Source: Spirosoma fluviale (GTDB lineage: Bacteria > Bacteroidota > Bacteroidia > Cytophagales > Cyclobacteriaceae). From it: a stretch of 32,754 nucleotides of DNA. The number at the start of each line of letters is the position of its first letter. The stretch's first letter is position 1. Below are positions 7,029-16,277 of this stretch, piece after piece. Made by a program: the position numbers and the translations under genes. The notes below the pieces were generated by a model. It was not told the origin of the DNA, did no database searches, and saw only the letters and a list, made by a program, of their open reading frames with translations. The DNA lies in contig CAMCBC010000006.1 in assembly GCA_945872775.1 (NCBI GenBank), positions 1-32,754 of the forward strand, written 5' to 3'.

Positions 7029-7706
7029 TTACAGCAGGTCAGCGCCGTCTTCCACCTCTTCCAAGGCTTGGCTCAGAAAGTCGATAAAGGGTTTCATCGC
7101 ATAAAACCCGTCCAAGGCGAACTTGATAAATGCTCCAGAATTGACTGCTTGATCGGAAATGGGATGGGAAACGGTAAAGCTTTTCAGTTTGAGGTAGTCA
7201 ATGTAAGGATGGCTGGCCTCGTAGTCTCTAGGGCTCGTTTTCAGTTTTTCGCCTTCGATGCCAGAAAAGAGTTTCTTGAAGGAGGGAGACTGTTCGATTT
7301 CCTGAAGTTGTGCACCACTAAAGTCGATTTCTTTACGGATTTTTTTGAGCACTTCCGCTTCGGGCATCCAGATTCCCCCTGCCAAAAATGAGTTGCCTGG
7401 CTGGATTTGTAGGTAATAGCCTGGACCAGGGGAATTCTTTCCTGTTGGAGAAAAGTAAACCCCAAAATTGGTTTTATAAGGGTTTTTGTTTGCCGAGAAG
7501 CGAACATCTCGGTTTTGTCTAAAAAGACAGTTTTTGGCTTTGAAGGCGGCCAAACTTGGTTCCAGTGCCACCATTTCCTGGAGAAGAACTTCTGCATCCT
7601 CAAGCAAGATCGCTCGAGTGCTTTGGTACCAGGATTTGTTGGCATCCATCCACTCTTTGTGGTTGTTTTGCGCAAGGGCAGCTAAGAAGTCAAGGTAAGG
7701 ACGCAT
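7029..7706 (-). CDS. DUF2461 domain protein (TIGR02453 family)
   Basis: 225 residues, the normal length. The family pattern is visible: an N-terminal LDFLAALAQNNHKEWMDANKSWY segment (the Asn-His-Lys-Glu-Trp helix), then FRQNRDVRFSANKNPYKTNFG near residues 62-82, which is the most conserved block, followed by GPGYYLQIQPGNSFLAGGIWMPE. The C-terminal half carries helices and a DFLSQALEEVEDGADLL tail. No signal peptide or membrane segment is seen, so it is probably cytosolic. The biochemical role of the family is not established to my knowledge. It lies upstream of marC on the same strand with a 61-nt gap that contains the marC promoter, so the two are probably separate units. Confidence 0.88.
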   Translation of the reverse strand: MRPYLDFLAALAQNNHKEWMDANKSWYQSTRAILLEDAEVLLQEMVALEPSLAAFKAKNCLFRQNRDVRFSANKNPYKTNFGVYFSPTGKNSPGPGYYLQIQPGNSFLAGGIWMPEAEVLKKIRKEIDFSGAQLQEIEQSPSFKKLFSGIEGEKLKTSPRDYEASHPYIDYLKLKSFTVSHPISDQAVNSGAFIKFALDGFYAMKPFIDFLSQALEEVEDGADLL

Positions 7707-7758
7707 GGCGATTGGTAAGGATAGGATTCAGGTTCTGAAGTCTTAACTCAAAAAGTGA

Positions 7759-7894
7759 GGTGGAGTTTAAATAAACTTGATTAGCTAACCTTTGCTGTTT
7801 TTTCAAACAGCGAAGGTTTAGTTTTAACAACTGTTGTCTAGACCTTCGAGGTCTGAAAGACCTCAAAGGTCGGGCCCATCAAATAAACTCCACC
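7759..7894. repeat. Nested multi-hairpin element overlapping the murF 3' end
   Basis: The outer arms are GGTGGAGTTTA (7759-7769) and TAAACTCCACC (7884-7894). The right arm is also the last codons of murF. Inside are two hairpins of the same design: AACCTTTGCTGTTT-tttc-AAACAGCGAAGGTT (7787-7818) and GACCTTCGAGGTCT-gaa-AGACCTCAAAGGTC (7841-7871), each 14 bp with one mismatch or wobble pair. They share the skeleton RACCTTYGMKGTYT. A small palindrome, ACAACTGTTGT, lies between them. On the murF mRNA strand the first hairpin's loop is GAAA. It could be a REP/BIME-like DNA repeat or a structured 3' UTR. There is no T-run. Confidence 0.78.
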
Positions 7895-9174
7895 AGCGTC
7901 TCTAGCTTCATGCCTCGACTTCCTTTGATCAGGATTAAGTAGTCCTCAAGTTTGCTGTCTTCCAGCCAGTTGCGGAAGGAAAAAGGGTCAGGGAAGTATA
8001 GAGCAGCTGGGGCTTTTTCGAGTGCGGATACAATCAGCTTGCCTGTAAAGCACACCTTGTCAAAGGCATATTCACTCACCAGCTCGCCCAGCTTTCGGTG
8101 CTCCTCTTCTGCATAGTCTCCAAGCTCGAACATGTCTCCCAAAATGACCATTTTGTGTTTCTTGCCCGTCATCTTTCCAAAGGTGCGGATGGCTACTTCC
8201 ATGCTGGATGGGTTGGCATTATAGGCATCCAGCACAATCACATTGCTGCGCTTTTCTACGAGTTGCGAGCGCATGTTCTCTGGGGTGTACTGCAAGATCC
8301 CACGAACGGCGTCTTCCATCGGCACACCAAAGTAGGTGCCTATGGTGATTGCATTGGCGATATTCCCAAAGTTGTAGGCGCCAACGAGCGAACTTACCTG
8401 TGTGCCTGCTACTTCAGGAACCGAAAAGGCCACAAAGGGATCGGCTCCATGAAATTGGACCTCACAAAAATCTCCTTTTGCCGGAAAAAGCACTGGCTGC
8501 TCAAATCGGGCAATGAGTGGCGCCAAGATCGGATCTTGTGTATTGATAAAAACGGTGCCCTGGTGTTCCTTCAGGAATTGGAACAGTTCGGTTTTGGTCT
8601 TTAACACGCCTGAAGGACCTCCCATGCCTTCCAAGTGCGCTTTACCGATGTTGGTGATGCAGCCGTGGGTAGGTTCTGCGATAAGGCAGAGTTCCTCAAT
8701 GTCTCCTTGCTTGTTGGCTCCCATCTCGATGATGGCAATCTCGTGCTCGGGTTTCAAGCGCAGCAGGGTCAGCGGCACGCCGATGTGGTTATTCAGATTT
8801 CCAATAGTGGCAAGCGTATTGAATTTTTGCTTCAGCACACTATGCAAGAGTTCCTTGGAAGTAGTTTTTCCATTGGAGCCTGTTAAGCCGATGACAGGGA
8901 TGTTGAATTTTCTTCGGTGAAAAGTGGATAGCTGCTGCAAGGTGCTCAAGACATCTTCGCACAAAAAATAACGGGCATCCCCGGCAGGAACCACCGATGG
9001 GTCATCTACTACCACTGCCGAGGCACCCATCTCCAAGGCGGTCGGCGCAAAGGCATTCGCATTAAAGTTTGGCCCTTTCAACGCAAAAAACAGGTTTCCC
9101 GAATCAATTTTTCGCGTATCGGTACTTACACCAGTGCTGTGAAGAAAAAGGGAGTAGAGCGTATCCAGGTTCAT
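7879..9174 (-). CDS. murF: UDP-N-acetylmuramoyl-tripeptide--D-alanyl-D-alanine ligase (MurF)
   Basis: Cytosolic Mur ligase adding D-Ala-D-Ala to the UDP-MurNAc-tripeptide, the last soluble precursor step of peptidoglycan synthesis. Using ATG 9174 (MNLDTLYSLFLHSTGVSTDTRKI) gives 431 residues. The ORF-track start is a TTG three codons earlier with no advantage. Domain 1 carries STDTRKIDSGNLFFALKG (uridine-binding). The ATP-binding P-loop GLTGSNGKTTSKE is near residues 96-108, followed by NLNNHIGVPLTLL and the IIEMGANKQGDIEEL block typical of MurF. Domain 3 carries LDAYNANPSSM and LGDMFELGDYAEEEHR. All this separates MurF from MurC/D/E. The gene stands alone rather than in a dcw cluster. Its last codons form one arm of the downstream hairpin element. 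Confidence 0.95.
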   Translation of the reverse strand: MNLDTLYSLFLHSTGVSTDTRKIDSGNLFFALKGPNFNANAFAPTALEMGASAVVVDDPSVVPAGDARYFLCEDVLSTLQQLSTFHRRKFNIPVIGLTGSNGKTTSKELLHSVLKQKFNTLATIGNLNNHIGVPLTLLRLKPEHEIAIIEMGANKQGDIEELCLIAEPTHGCITNIGKAHLEGMGGPSGVLKTKTELFQFLKEHQGTVFINTQDPILAPLIARFEQPVLFPAKGDFCEVQFHGADPFVAFSVPEVAGTQVSSLVGAYNFGNIANAITIGTYFGVPMEDAVRGILQYTPENMRSQLVEKRSNVIVLDAYNANPSSMEVAIRTFGKMTGKKHKMVILGDMFELGDYAEEEHRKLGELVSEYAFDKVCFTGKLIVSALEKAPAALYFPDPFSFRNWLEDSKLEDYLILIKGSRGMKLETLVEFI

Positions 9175-9262
9175 TTTTTTCAAAAATTTGTCACAAAATA
9201 ACGCAATCGAAGCATCTTTGCAGTGAGCGCTCCGTTTTATTTTAATTGAGATGCTTCACACC

Positions 9263-11350
9263 ATGCGAAAAATCCTTGTCCTTATTTTTTTATGGTTTTC
9301 TACGCCTGCATTAGCGCAGAAGGTCATGGAATTGGATCAGCGCAAAACCATTCAGGTGAATGGACAAGTCCTGCCGAATGGGCTTTCGCTGGGGATCAAT
9401 TCGGCCCAAATCCAAACGATGGACCTGACTGGGGATGGAAAAGAGGAGTGGGTGGTCTGGGACATCAATTCCCGGCAACTTCAGGTTTTTGAAAAAACAG
9501 GGGAACAGTTTCGTGTCCGCCCCGAACTCAGCTACTTTTTCCCATCGGAGATCAGTGGATTTTTGCTGTTGGTTGACTTTGATCGAGATGGTAAAAAGGA
9601 CTTGTTTACCTCGACTCCACTGGGCATTCGTGCCTATCGAAATACAGGTTCGGGCGCTCAGATTTCTTGGACCCTGGCCCAAAATTTTCTCCGCCTGGAG
9701 GGAGCCAATAATATCCCAGCCAACAACCTAGATACCCCACTTTTGCAAGACTTGGATGGAGATGGGGATATGGACTTGCTGCTGTTCAATTTTGCCGTAG
9801 GTGACTACCTGGAATACTACCGCAATACCTCCGTGGAGCGCAAGGGGACTCCCGATATCGATGGCTTTGCTTTCCCGGGTCGGCATTGGGGCAACTTTGA
9901 GTTTTGTGCCTGTAGCCAGATCAGTTTTGGACTAACCTGTGATGGGAGAACCCTCGCTGGACCTCCTGAAAACCCAGATCAAGCCCGTACCCAGCATGCA
10001 GGAGGACATAGTCTCCTGTATCGGGACTTTACAGGAGATGGAATCCCGGATCTACTCTTGGGGAGAGAAGAATGCAGTACCCTTTATTTCCTGCCCAATT
10101 CGGGTACGGCGGTAAGCCCTCGTTTTACTTCCTTTTCGAATCAAGTCCCAGGATTCGGTTCCTTGCCCGTATTTCCAAGATTCCATCTGGGGCAGTTTCT
10201 CGATGAATCCCTAGTGGTCAGTTTGAATACCAACGAAACAGCCACTCCCTTTGGAATTGATTTCTCCCAGTCGATCGTCAAACTCGAAAAAGCTACCGGA
10301 ATTCCCCGTCCTATCCTCCAAAATCAAGTATTAGATCTGGGTGAAAATACGCGCCCATTTTTTAGCGGAACTGCCTTTTCGGGAGAGTTGCTGCTGACTG
10401 CTAATGCGAAAAAAGGGGATAAAATCATCGGTCAAGCTTTTCGTTTCCGCTACTCTGGGAGCCAATTTGAGCTTCTAGACTCAGATTATTTGGGATTAGC
10501 TGCAATGGAACTTCTGGATCTTTCCCTGCTTGAATTTTCATCCAGCATCAAGGAATCCTTTGTATTTGCTACTGGTACCCGAAGGAGCAGCACAGGTATT
10601 CCAACACAGCTCTTGCTACGAAAGGAAGGGGCTTCTTGGGTAGAATTTTCCTTGTCAGGCTTAAGTCTACAGTTGGGCGATCAGCTCAATTTTTTTAGTT
10701 TCCAAGGCAAGGACGAGTTACTTGTGGCTTCCTCCACTGGAACGCTGACTCGCTACGAAGTAGACCTTGCCGCAAAAAAGGCAGTTCGAAAGGCTGCAAA
10801 TTTTCTTGGATTTCAAGACAACCCTGCCAACCGTAACCTAAGTATTGCCATCGGCCAGGGGGAGCGTCCAAACTTGTATTCGGTAGATCAAAGTGGTCGA
10901 ATCTTCCGAACCACAGATTTTCTCAATGCAGCCGTTCGGGAGGAGGTGCTCGTTCGCATCCAAAACCAAGATGTTCCCCTACGCCTAGGTCGCTCCACCT
11001 GGCTTGCCGCGGTGAAATCTACTTTGGGTGAGGAAGAGGACCTTATTCTCGGTACCCGTGGAGGGGGGCTGATTTACCTCAGCGCCGTAACTTCTGACGG
11101 AGATGGAGAAGCAGAATTTTTAGTAAGCAGCTTTCCTAATCCAACTTCCGGGGCCTTCCAGGTAGTTTCTAGCCTACCCGCTACGGCGCGCTTGGTCTCT
11201 AGCTTGGGTCAAGTGATCCTCCAAGATGTAGTTATTCCTGCGAGGCAAGCTGTTCGGATCGATGCGGGGACCCTTGCTCCTGGGCTTTATTTTTTACAGC
11301 TTGAAACTGCCGATCAGCGGATGCAGGTACGAAAAATCTGGGTAAACTAA
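9263..11350 (+). CDS. Secreted FG-GAP/VCBS-repeat protein with T9SS type A sorting domain
   Basis: The start is taken at the second ATG (MRKILVLIFLWFSTPALAQK), which gives a compact signal peptide; ATG 9251 adds only MLHT. The protein is about 695 residues. The N-terminal half holds FG-GAP/VCBS-type units with Ca-binding-like loops: DLTGDGKEEWVVWD, DFDRDGKKDLFTS, DLDGDGDMDLLLF and DFTGDGIPDLLLG, pointing to a beta-propeller. A Cys-rich insert (FCACSQISFGLTCDG) lies between the third and fourth units. The last 75 or so residues (SSFPNPTSGAFQV ... LAPGLYFLQLET ... RKIWVN) are a classic type IX secretion sorting domain (TIGR04183-like). It should therefore cross the outer membrane and be surface-anchored or released. 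The function is not known; such propellers often mediate adhesion or binding. It is divergent from murF. Confidence 0.88.
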   Translation: MRKILVLIFLWFSTPALAQKVMELDQRKTIQVNGQVLPNGLSLGINSAQIQTMDLTGDGKEEWVVWDINSRQLQVFEKTGEQFRVRPELSYFFPSEISGFLLLVDFDRDGKKDLFTSTPLGIRAYRNTGSGAQISWTLAQNFLRLEGANNIPANNLDTPLLQDLDGDGDMDLLLFNFAVGDYLEYYRNTSVERKGTPDIDGFAFPGRHWGNFEFCACSQISFGLTCDGRTLAGPPENPDQARTQHAGGHSLLYRDFTGDGIPDLLLGREECSTLYFLPNSGTAVSPRFTSFSNQVPGFGSLPVFPRFHLGQFLDESLVVSLNTNETATPFGIDFSQSIVKLEKATGIPRPILQNQVLDLGENTRPFFSGTAFSGELLLTANAKKGDKIIGQAFRFRYSGSQFELLDSDYLGLAAMELLDLSLLEFSSSIKESFVFATGTRRSSTGIPTQLLLRKEGASWVEFSLSGLSLQLGDQLNFFSFQGKDELLVASSTGTLTRYEVDLAAKKAVRKAANFLGFQDNPANRNLSIAIGQGERPNLYSVDQSGRIFRTTDFLNAAVREEVLVRIQNQDVPLRLGRSTWLAAVKSTLGEEEDLILGTRGGGLIYLSAVTSDGDGEAEFLVSSFPNPTSGAFQVVSSLPATARLVSSLGQVILQDVVIPARQAVRIDAGTLAPGLYFLQLETADQRMQVRKIWVN

Positions 11351-11404
11351 GCCCGCGGTATTTTTAGGTATCCTTGTGGCATTTTTCATCAATTGTGTCA
11401 GCGG

Positions 11405-11436
11405 TTTGTCAACATAATCCAAATAAGCTAGTTTAG
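11405..11436 (+). promoter_or_regulatory. Promoter TTTG-N20-TAGTTTAG before the amidohydrolase gene
   Basis: -33 TTTG (11405-11408) and -7 TAGTTTAG (11429-11436; one mismatch to TAnnTTTG) are exactly 20 nt apart, the canonical Bacteroidota spacing, about 20 nt before ATG 11456. Confidence 0.65.
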
Positions 11437-11455
11437 AAATTCAAATCCACGTTAC

Positions 11456-13159
11456 ATGAAAAACTTTCTTTTTGCAGGCCTCACTTTACTACTCCTGTGG
11501 AGCTGCCAATCTGGGCCAGCACCTGCTGATCAAGTCTTTATCAATGGGATCGTCTACACTGTGGATGAGGCCAATCCAAAGGTGGAGGCAGTGGCCGTCA
11601 AAGACGGATTGATCCTCGCGGTCGGCACCACAGCAGAAATTCAGGCCTATGTGGGGGGTGATACCGAGGTGATTGACCTTCAAGGCAAGACCATGACGCC
11701 AGGAATCATTGAATCCCATGCCCACCTGATGGGGATTGGCTACAACAAACTCGAAATTGACTTGATGGGCGTGAAGACCTACGAGGAACTCATCCAAAAA
11801 GTAGAGGAAGCCGCCGCCGTGGCTAAGCCCGGAGACTGGATTACGGGCAGAGGATGGCACCAAGACAAGTGGTTGAAAATGCCGGAAAAGACCGTGAAAG
11901 GTTTTCAGACCCACGATGCACTCAGTGCTGTGAGCCCAAACAATCCCGTCTACTTGGCCCATGCCTCAGGCCATGCCTCCTTTGTGAATCAGAAGGCCAT
12001 GGACCTGGCAGGCATCACGCCTTTGCGCAGCGAATCCCCAACCCAAGAAGTGGAGGGTGGAGAGGTGCTGCGCGATGAGCTAGGAAACCCTACCGGGGTC
12101 CTCGTGGAGCGTGCTTCAACTTTAGTGAGCAAATTGATCCCTGAAACTACCCCTGAAAAAGACGAGGAGGCATTGATGCTAGCCTTGAAAGAACTTGCTG
12201 AAAAGGGAATCACCTCCTTTCACGATGCCGGTTCAGGCCAGGAGGTCATCGACCTAGTTCAGAAATTTCAAAAAGAGGGCAAGCTCACCGCCCGCATGTA
12301 CATCATGCTAACCGGAAGGCAGCCCGACTTATTGGAAGCTTGGTATAAAAAAGGGCCGATGATTGACCCAAACCATTGGGTGACAGTTCGTTCGATCAAA
12401 CTCAATTGCGATGGGGCATTGGGTCCTTGGGGAGCCTGGTTGTTGGAAGATTATTCGGATAAGCCTGGACATCGCGGCCACGAGACTTTGCCCATGTCAA
12501 TAGTGACTGAGGTTTCAGAGCGAGCGCTGCCACTTGGATTCCAGGTTTGTGCTCATGCGATTGGCGATCGTGCCAACCAGGAGATTTTGGATCGATTTGA
12601 AGCCGCTCTGGCCAAAAACCCAAAAGCTACCGACCACCGTTTCCGCATCGAGCATGCGCAGCACCTGCACCCAGATGATATTCCTCGATTTGGGAAACTG
12701 GGCGTGATTGCGGCCATGCAGGCGATTCACTTGAGTTCGGACCGCCCTTGGGCCATCGACCGCTTGGGCGAAAAGCGCATCATCGATGGGGCATACGTGT
12801 GGCAGAGTCTGTTTAAAACTGGTGCACGCATTGCCAATGGGACCGATGCTCCGGTGGAACCCGTGGATCCGCTTCCATCTTTTTATGCTTCCGTGACCCG
12901 CAAGACCCTTCAAGGTCTGCCGGAAGGGGGCTACGAAGGAGATCAAAAAATGACCCGAGAGCAGGCACTCAAGTCCTATACTTTGGATGGAGCCTATGCC
13001 GAATTTGAAGAAAAATTTAAGGGTTCAATTGAGGTGGGCAAAGCCGCTGACTTTACGGTATATGATAAAAACATCATGGAAATTCCGGAAGATGAAATCC
13101 TGCAGGCCAAGGTGCAGTTGACTGTGGTAGGAGGAAAAGTGGTGTACAAGAAACCCTAA
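11456..13159 (+). CDS. Lipoprotein amidohydrolase, YtcJ-like (amidohydrolase family 3)
   Basis: 567 residues. MKNFLFAGLTLLLLWSC is a lipoprotein signal peptide with the acylated Cys at 17, so the enzyme is predicted to be membrane-anchored outside the cytoplasm. Family 3 amidohydrolase features include the INGIVYTVDEANP N-terminal sandwich, metal-site ESHAHLMG (His88 and His90), GRGWHQDKW, FHDAG near the middle, VCAHAIGDRAN, RIEHAQHLHPDD, NGTDAPVEPVDPLPSFYASVTR, and a C-terminal GKAADFTVYDKNI. The family hydrolyses C-N bonds of N-acyl or cyclic amide substrates through a metal-activated water; this protein's substrate is unknown. It has its own promoter. The S9 peptidase follows after 73 nt on the same strand, which suggests, without proving, a shared role in peptide or amide scavenging. 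Confidence 0.9.
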   Translation: MKNFLFAGLTLLLLWSCQSGPAPADQVFINGIVYTVDEANPKVEAVAVKDGLILAVGTTAEIQAYVGGDTEVIDLQGKTMTPGIIESHAHLMGIGYNKLEIDLMGVKTYEELIQKVEEAAAVAKPGDWITGRGWHQDKWLKMPEKTVKGFQTHDALSAVSPNNPVYLAHASGHASFVNQKAMDLAGITPLRSESPTQEVEGGEVLRDELGNPTGVLVERASTLVSKLIPETTPEKDEEALMLALKELAEKGITSFHDAGSGQEVIDLVQKFQKEGKLTARMYIMLTGRQPDLLEAWYKKGPMIDPNHWVTVRSIKLNCDGALGPWGAWLLEDYSDKPGHRGHETLPMSIVTEVSERALPLGFQVCAHAIGDRANQEILDRFEAALAKNPKATDHRFRIEHAQHLHPDDIPRFGKLGVIAAMQAIHLSSDRPWAIDRLGEKRIIDGAYVWQSLFKTGARIANGTDAPVEPVDPLPSFYASVTRKTLQGLPEGGYEGDQKMTREQALKSYTLDGAYAEFEEKFKGSIEVGKAADFTVYDKNIMEIPEDEILQAKVQLTVVGGKVVYKKP

Positions 13160-13232
13160 TTAAGAGTTGATTTAAGGAGTTTAAAAATTCAAAGAATTAA
13201 ACCCATTTAACCCAGTCTTTATTCTAATCCGA

Positions 13233-16160
13233 ATGAAAAAAATCTTCCTTCTCTTCCTTCTTGCAGTGTCTTCAATCTCCTTGGCGCAGGCTCAAGTACA
13301 GGCACCTATCTCGATGTCTTGGAAAGACGTCGCCACCTGGAAATCCATGCCCAACTCTGGATTCAAACTTTCCCCCGATGGGCAATGGATGGCTTATGTA
13401 CTCACAGGCATCGAAGCCGACGGGGAATTGATTCTCCAAAAAGTGGCGGACCCCAATAGCAAAAAGTCTTTTCCAATCGGAAATACTTCCTTTGCCAGTT
13501 TTGAGTTTAGCGACAACAGCCAGTGGATCGCCTTCAAAGAATTTCCCAAGTTCACCGAAAAGCAGGCCAACGAAAAAGCCAATGGGAAGCCACTCAAGGA
13601 AAAACTCCACCTGATTCAATTGGCCTCTGGAGAAAAAAAGACCTTCGCGGGAATTTCAGGGTATTACTTTAATGGTGAGGCGGCATCCCACCTGCTGATG
13701 ACCCTTCCCAAGGAAGGAAATGGAGATTCCAAAGGTTCTGATCTTCTAATTTATCACCTGACTACAGGCAAGTCCCAAAACCTAGGCAATGTCCGTGAGC
13801 AGGCTGTAAATATAAAAGGCAGCCACCTCGCCTACACCGTAGATGCAGCCAACTCCCAAGGCAATGGACTCTACCTACTCACCTTGGCGACTAACGCTAT
13901 CCAAGTTCTAGATTCAGATGAAGCAGGATACCAGGGCATTAATTGGACGGATAAGGGGGATGGGTTTGCAGCGCTCAAATTCAAAAAGGATAAGAAATAC
14001 AAACAAGAAAAAGGGGCGGTACTTGGCGTGAAAAACCTGTCCAATCCACAGGTCACACTGTACGATCCAGCTTTAGACAGCCTTGGATTTGATCAAACTT
14101 ACACCATCAGTCCCAACAAACGGCCGATGTGGTCTGATGACCTGACGCGTCTCTTCTATGGAATTCACCCGCTGGTGTTGGCGGAGAAAGTAAAAGCGAA
14201 GCAGGAGGTAAACCAAGATTCAGTGCAACAAGCCGAAGTGGCCAATCTTGAAAAAATTAAGGCTGATTCCACCATCAAGTCGGTTTCCGATCTTCAAAAA
14301 GCCATTGCCAAACTCAATACTGGCGCCTCCCCCGAGAAGAAGGCTTCTGATGCCAAGAAGCCTGAGATGACCATCTGGCATTGGGAAGATGACCGCATGC
14401 AATCCCGACAGCAGGTGATGGAGGGGATGGATAGAAACGCAAGTTTCTGGGCAGTGTACGACCCGGCTACCAAAACCCATTTGGCATTGCAAGACAGCAG
14501 CCTCCGGGAACTCAACCTTTTGCCACAACAACGCCATGCACTAGGATCGGATCCAGGTGAATCTGAATTGGACAATAACCTGAACGGGCAGAACTACCTC
14601 GATTATTACCTCGTCGATGTGGCTACGGGTGCGAAAACCTTGCTCCTAGAGAAATTTTACCAGCCCACCTTTGCTTCCATGCCTCGGCCATCTACCGATG
14701 GTAAAAAGTTGCTCTATGGCAAGGATGGGCATTTTTATGCCTACGACATCCTTGCGCAAACCCACAGCAATTTGACCGAGAAGCTTCCTGTCTCCGTGGT
14801 AGATGTGGATGAAGATGAAAACCTCGCGAAGCCACTCCACAATCCACTCGGCTGGAGTAGTGATAGCAAGTATGTGTTGATCCGCGATGGATGGGACATT
14901 TGGCAAATCCCTATGTCCAGCAAAGAAGGCGCCATTAACCTCACCCAAAATGGAAAGGTCCAGCACATTCGGTACCAGTACCGGGTCAACTTGAATGCAG
15001 ATGAAAAAGGGATAGACCTAAGCAAACCACTGTACATTCGCCTCTATGGGGAGCGAAACAAAAAGACAGGAATAGGTACGCTTTCCCCCGCCAAAGTGGG
15101 TCTTGCCCCAGGACTGAAGGTGCTACTTTGGGAAGATGCGAATATCCAAGGTTTAGCCAAAGCCAAAAAGGCAGGGGTATTCACCTACACCAAAGAAAAG
15201 TTTAACCAGCCTACCCAGGTATTCCTTACTGATGCGAGCTTGAGCAATGCCAAGCAGATCACCGAAAATGCTCCAGATGCCGGCAAGTTTGCTTGGTCTT
15301 CTGGAGTGAAGTTGGTGGACTACGTAACTGCCAAGGGAGATTCCCTGCAAGCGGCATTGCTGCTTCCTGCTGGCTACCAGGAAGGTAAAAGTTACCCTAC
15401 TATCATTTACTACTACGAAAAGCTCTCTCAAAATCTGCACAACTGGTCCAATCCATCCTACAGCGGTACGGGTTGGAATCCAAGCCTCTACACGAGTAAT
15501 GGCTATGCCGTGCTGATGCCAGACATTGTGTACAAATTGGATGATCCTGGCATGTCGGCACTTTGGGCGGTGCTCCCTGCGGTAGATGCTGCCGTCCAAA
15601 CGGGCGTGGTTGATCCCAACAAGATGGGACTCCATGGCCACAGCTGGGGAGGCTACCAAACTTCCTTCTTGATCACCCAGACCAACCGATTCAAAGCTGC
15701 TGCTGCCGGTGCTCCGCTCACCAACATGATTTCCATGTACGACCTCATCTACTGGAATACAGGAGAAGCCAACATGACCATTTTTGAATCTTCTCAAGGT
15801 AGATTTTTGGGAGGTCCTTGGGAAAATTGGGATGCCTACGAGCGGAATAGCCCCATTTACCACGTCAAAAATGTACAAACACCACTGCTGATGCTTCACA
15901 ACGACAAAGATGGAGCGGTAGACTTTACCCAAGGAATCGAGTTTTACAATGCGCTACGCCGCCTCAAGAAACCAGTAATCCTAGTGCAGTACCTAGGGGA
16001 GAACCATGGGCTCGGCAAATTGGAAAACCGAAAAGACTATGCAGTACGGATGATGGAATTCTTTGATCACCATCTCAAGGGGCTGCCCGCTCCAGCATGG
16101 ATGGAAAAAGGAGTTCCTCGATTGAAGTTGGGGGATCACTTGGACGAAAGAGCGTTTTGA
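13233..16160 (+). CDS. Exported S9-family (prolyl oligopeptidase-like) serine peptidase
   Basis: 975 residues. The N-terminal MKKIFLLFLLAVSSISLAQAQ is a signal peptide, so it is periplasmic or exported. A long N-terminal region with WD/beta-propeller-like strands (SPDGQWMAYVL, DNSQWIAFKEF, WSSDSKYVLIRDGWDIWQI) gates a C-terminal alpha/beta-hydrolase. The catalytic serine is in LHGHSWGGYQ (Ser804), the Asp is in HNDKDGAVDF (about residue 890), and the His is in GENHGL (His925). The family cleaves short peptides, often N-terminal di- or tripeptides or after proline; which subtype this is cannot be told. It is longer than typical DPP-like members (about 700 residues), with an extra charged linker near residues 310-370 rich in Lys, Ala and Glu. 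It ends at a strong bidirectional terminator. Confidence 0.92.
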   Translation: MKKIFLLFLLAVSSISLAQAQVQAPISMSWKDVATWKSMPNSGFKLSPDGQWMAYVLTGIEADGELILQKVADPNSKKSFPIGNTSFASFEFSDNSQWIAFKEFPKFTEKQANEKANGKPLKEKLHLIQLASGEKKTFAGISGYYFNGEAASHLLMTLPKEGNGDSKGSDLLIYHLTTGKSQNLGNVREQAVNIKGSHLAYTVDAANSQGNGLYLLTLATNAIQVLDSDEAGYQGINWTDKGDGFAALKFKKDKKYKQEKGAVLGVKNLSNPQVTLYDPALDSLGFDQTYTISPNKRPMWSDDLTRLFYGIHPLVLAEKVKAKQEVNQDSVQQAEVANLEKIKADSTIKSVSDLQKAIAKLNTGASPEKKASDAKKPEMTIWHWEDDRMQSRQQVMEGMDRNASFWAVYDPATKTHLALQDSSLRELNLLPQQRHALGSDPGESELDNNLNGQNYLDYYLVDVATGAKTLLLEKFYQPTFASMPRPSTDGKKLLYGKDGHFYAYDILAQTHSNLTEKLPVSVVDVDEDENLAKPLHNPLGWSSDSKYVLIRDGWDIWQIPMSSKEGAINLTQNGKVQHIRYQYRVNLNADEKGIDLSKPLYIRLYGERNKKTGIGTLSPAKVGLAPGLKVLLWEDANIQGLAKAKKAGVFTYTKEKFNQPTQVFLTDASLSNAKQITENAPDAGKFAWSSGVKLVDYVTAKGDSLQAALLLPAGYQEGKSYPTIIYYYEKLSQNLHNWSNPSYSGTGWNPSLYTSNGYAVLMPDIVYKLDDPGMSALWAVLPAVDAAVQTGVVDPNKMGLHGHSWGGYQTSFLITQTNRFKAAAAGAPLTNMISMYDLIYWNTGEANMTIFESSQGRFLGGPWENWDAYERNSPIYHVKNVQTPLLMLHNDKDGAVDFTQGIEFYNALRRLKKPVILVQYLGENHGLGKLENRKDYAVRMMEFFDHHLKGLPAPAWMEKGVPRLKLGDHLDERAF

Positions 16161-16206
16161 TGTTTTAAAGCTGGATTTCGAACAAGGAATTCCAACTATA
16201 CCTCCA

Positions 16207-16247
16207 AAAAATGAATCCCTTGGCTTTGGCCGAGGGATTCATTTTTG
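16207..16247. terminator. Bidirectional intrinsic terminator
   Basis: An 11-bp perfect stem AATGAATCCCT/AGGGATTCATT (16210-16220 and 16233-16243), with A's before it and T's after it, so both strands read hairpin plus U-run. It lies between the convergent S9 peptidase and PQQ dehydrogenase genes. Confidence 0.9.
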
Positions 16248-16277
16248 TTACCTAGGTTTCAACTTTATGTCCACAGG

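Noticed and set aside
8098-8604. 168-residue plus-strand ORF
   Set aside because: Shadow of murF; murF motifs lie on the other strand in the same place.
15153-15932. 259-residue minus-strand ORF
   Set aside because: It lies antisense to the S9 peptidase catalytic domain, whose reading frame is beyond doubt. The translation shows no family pattern.
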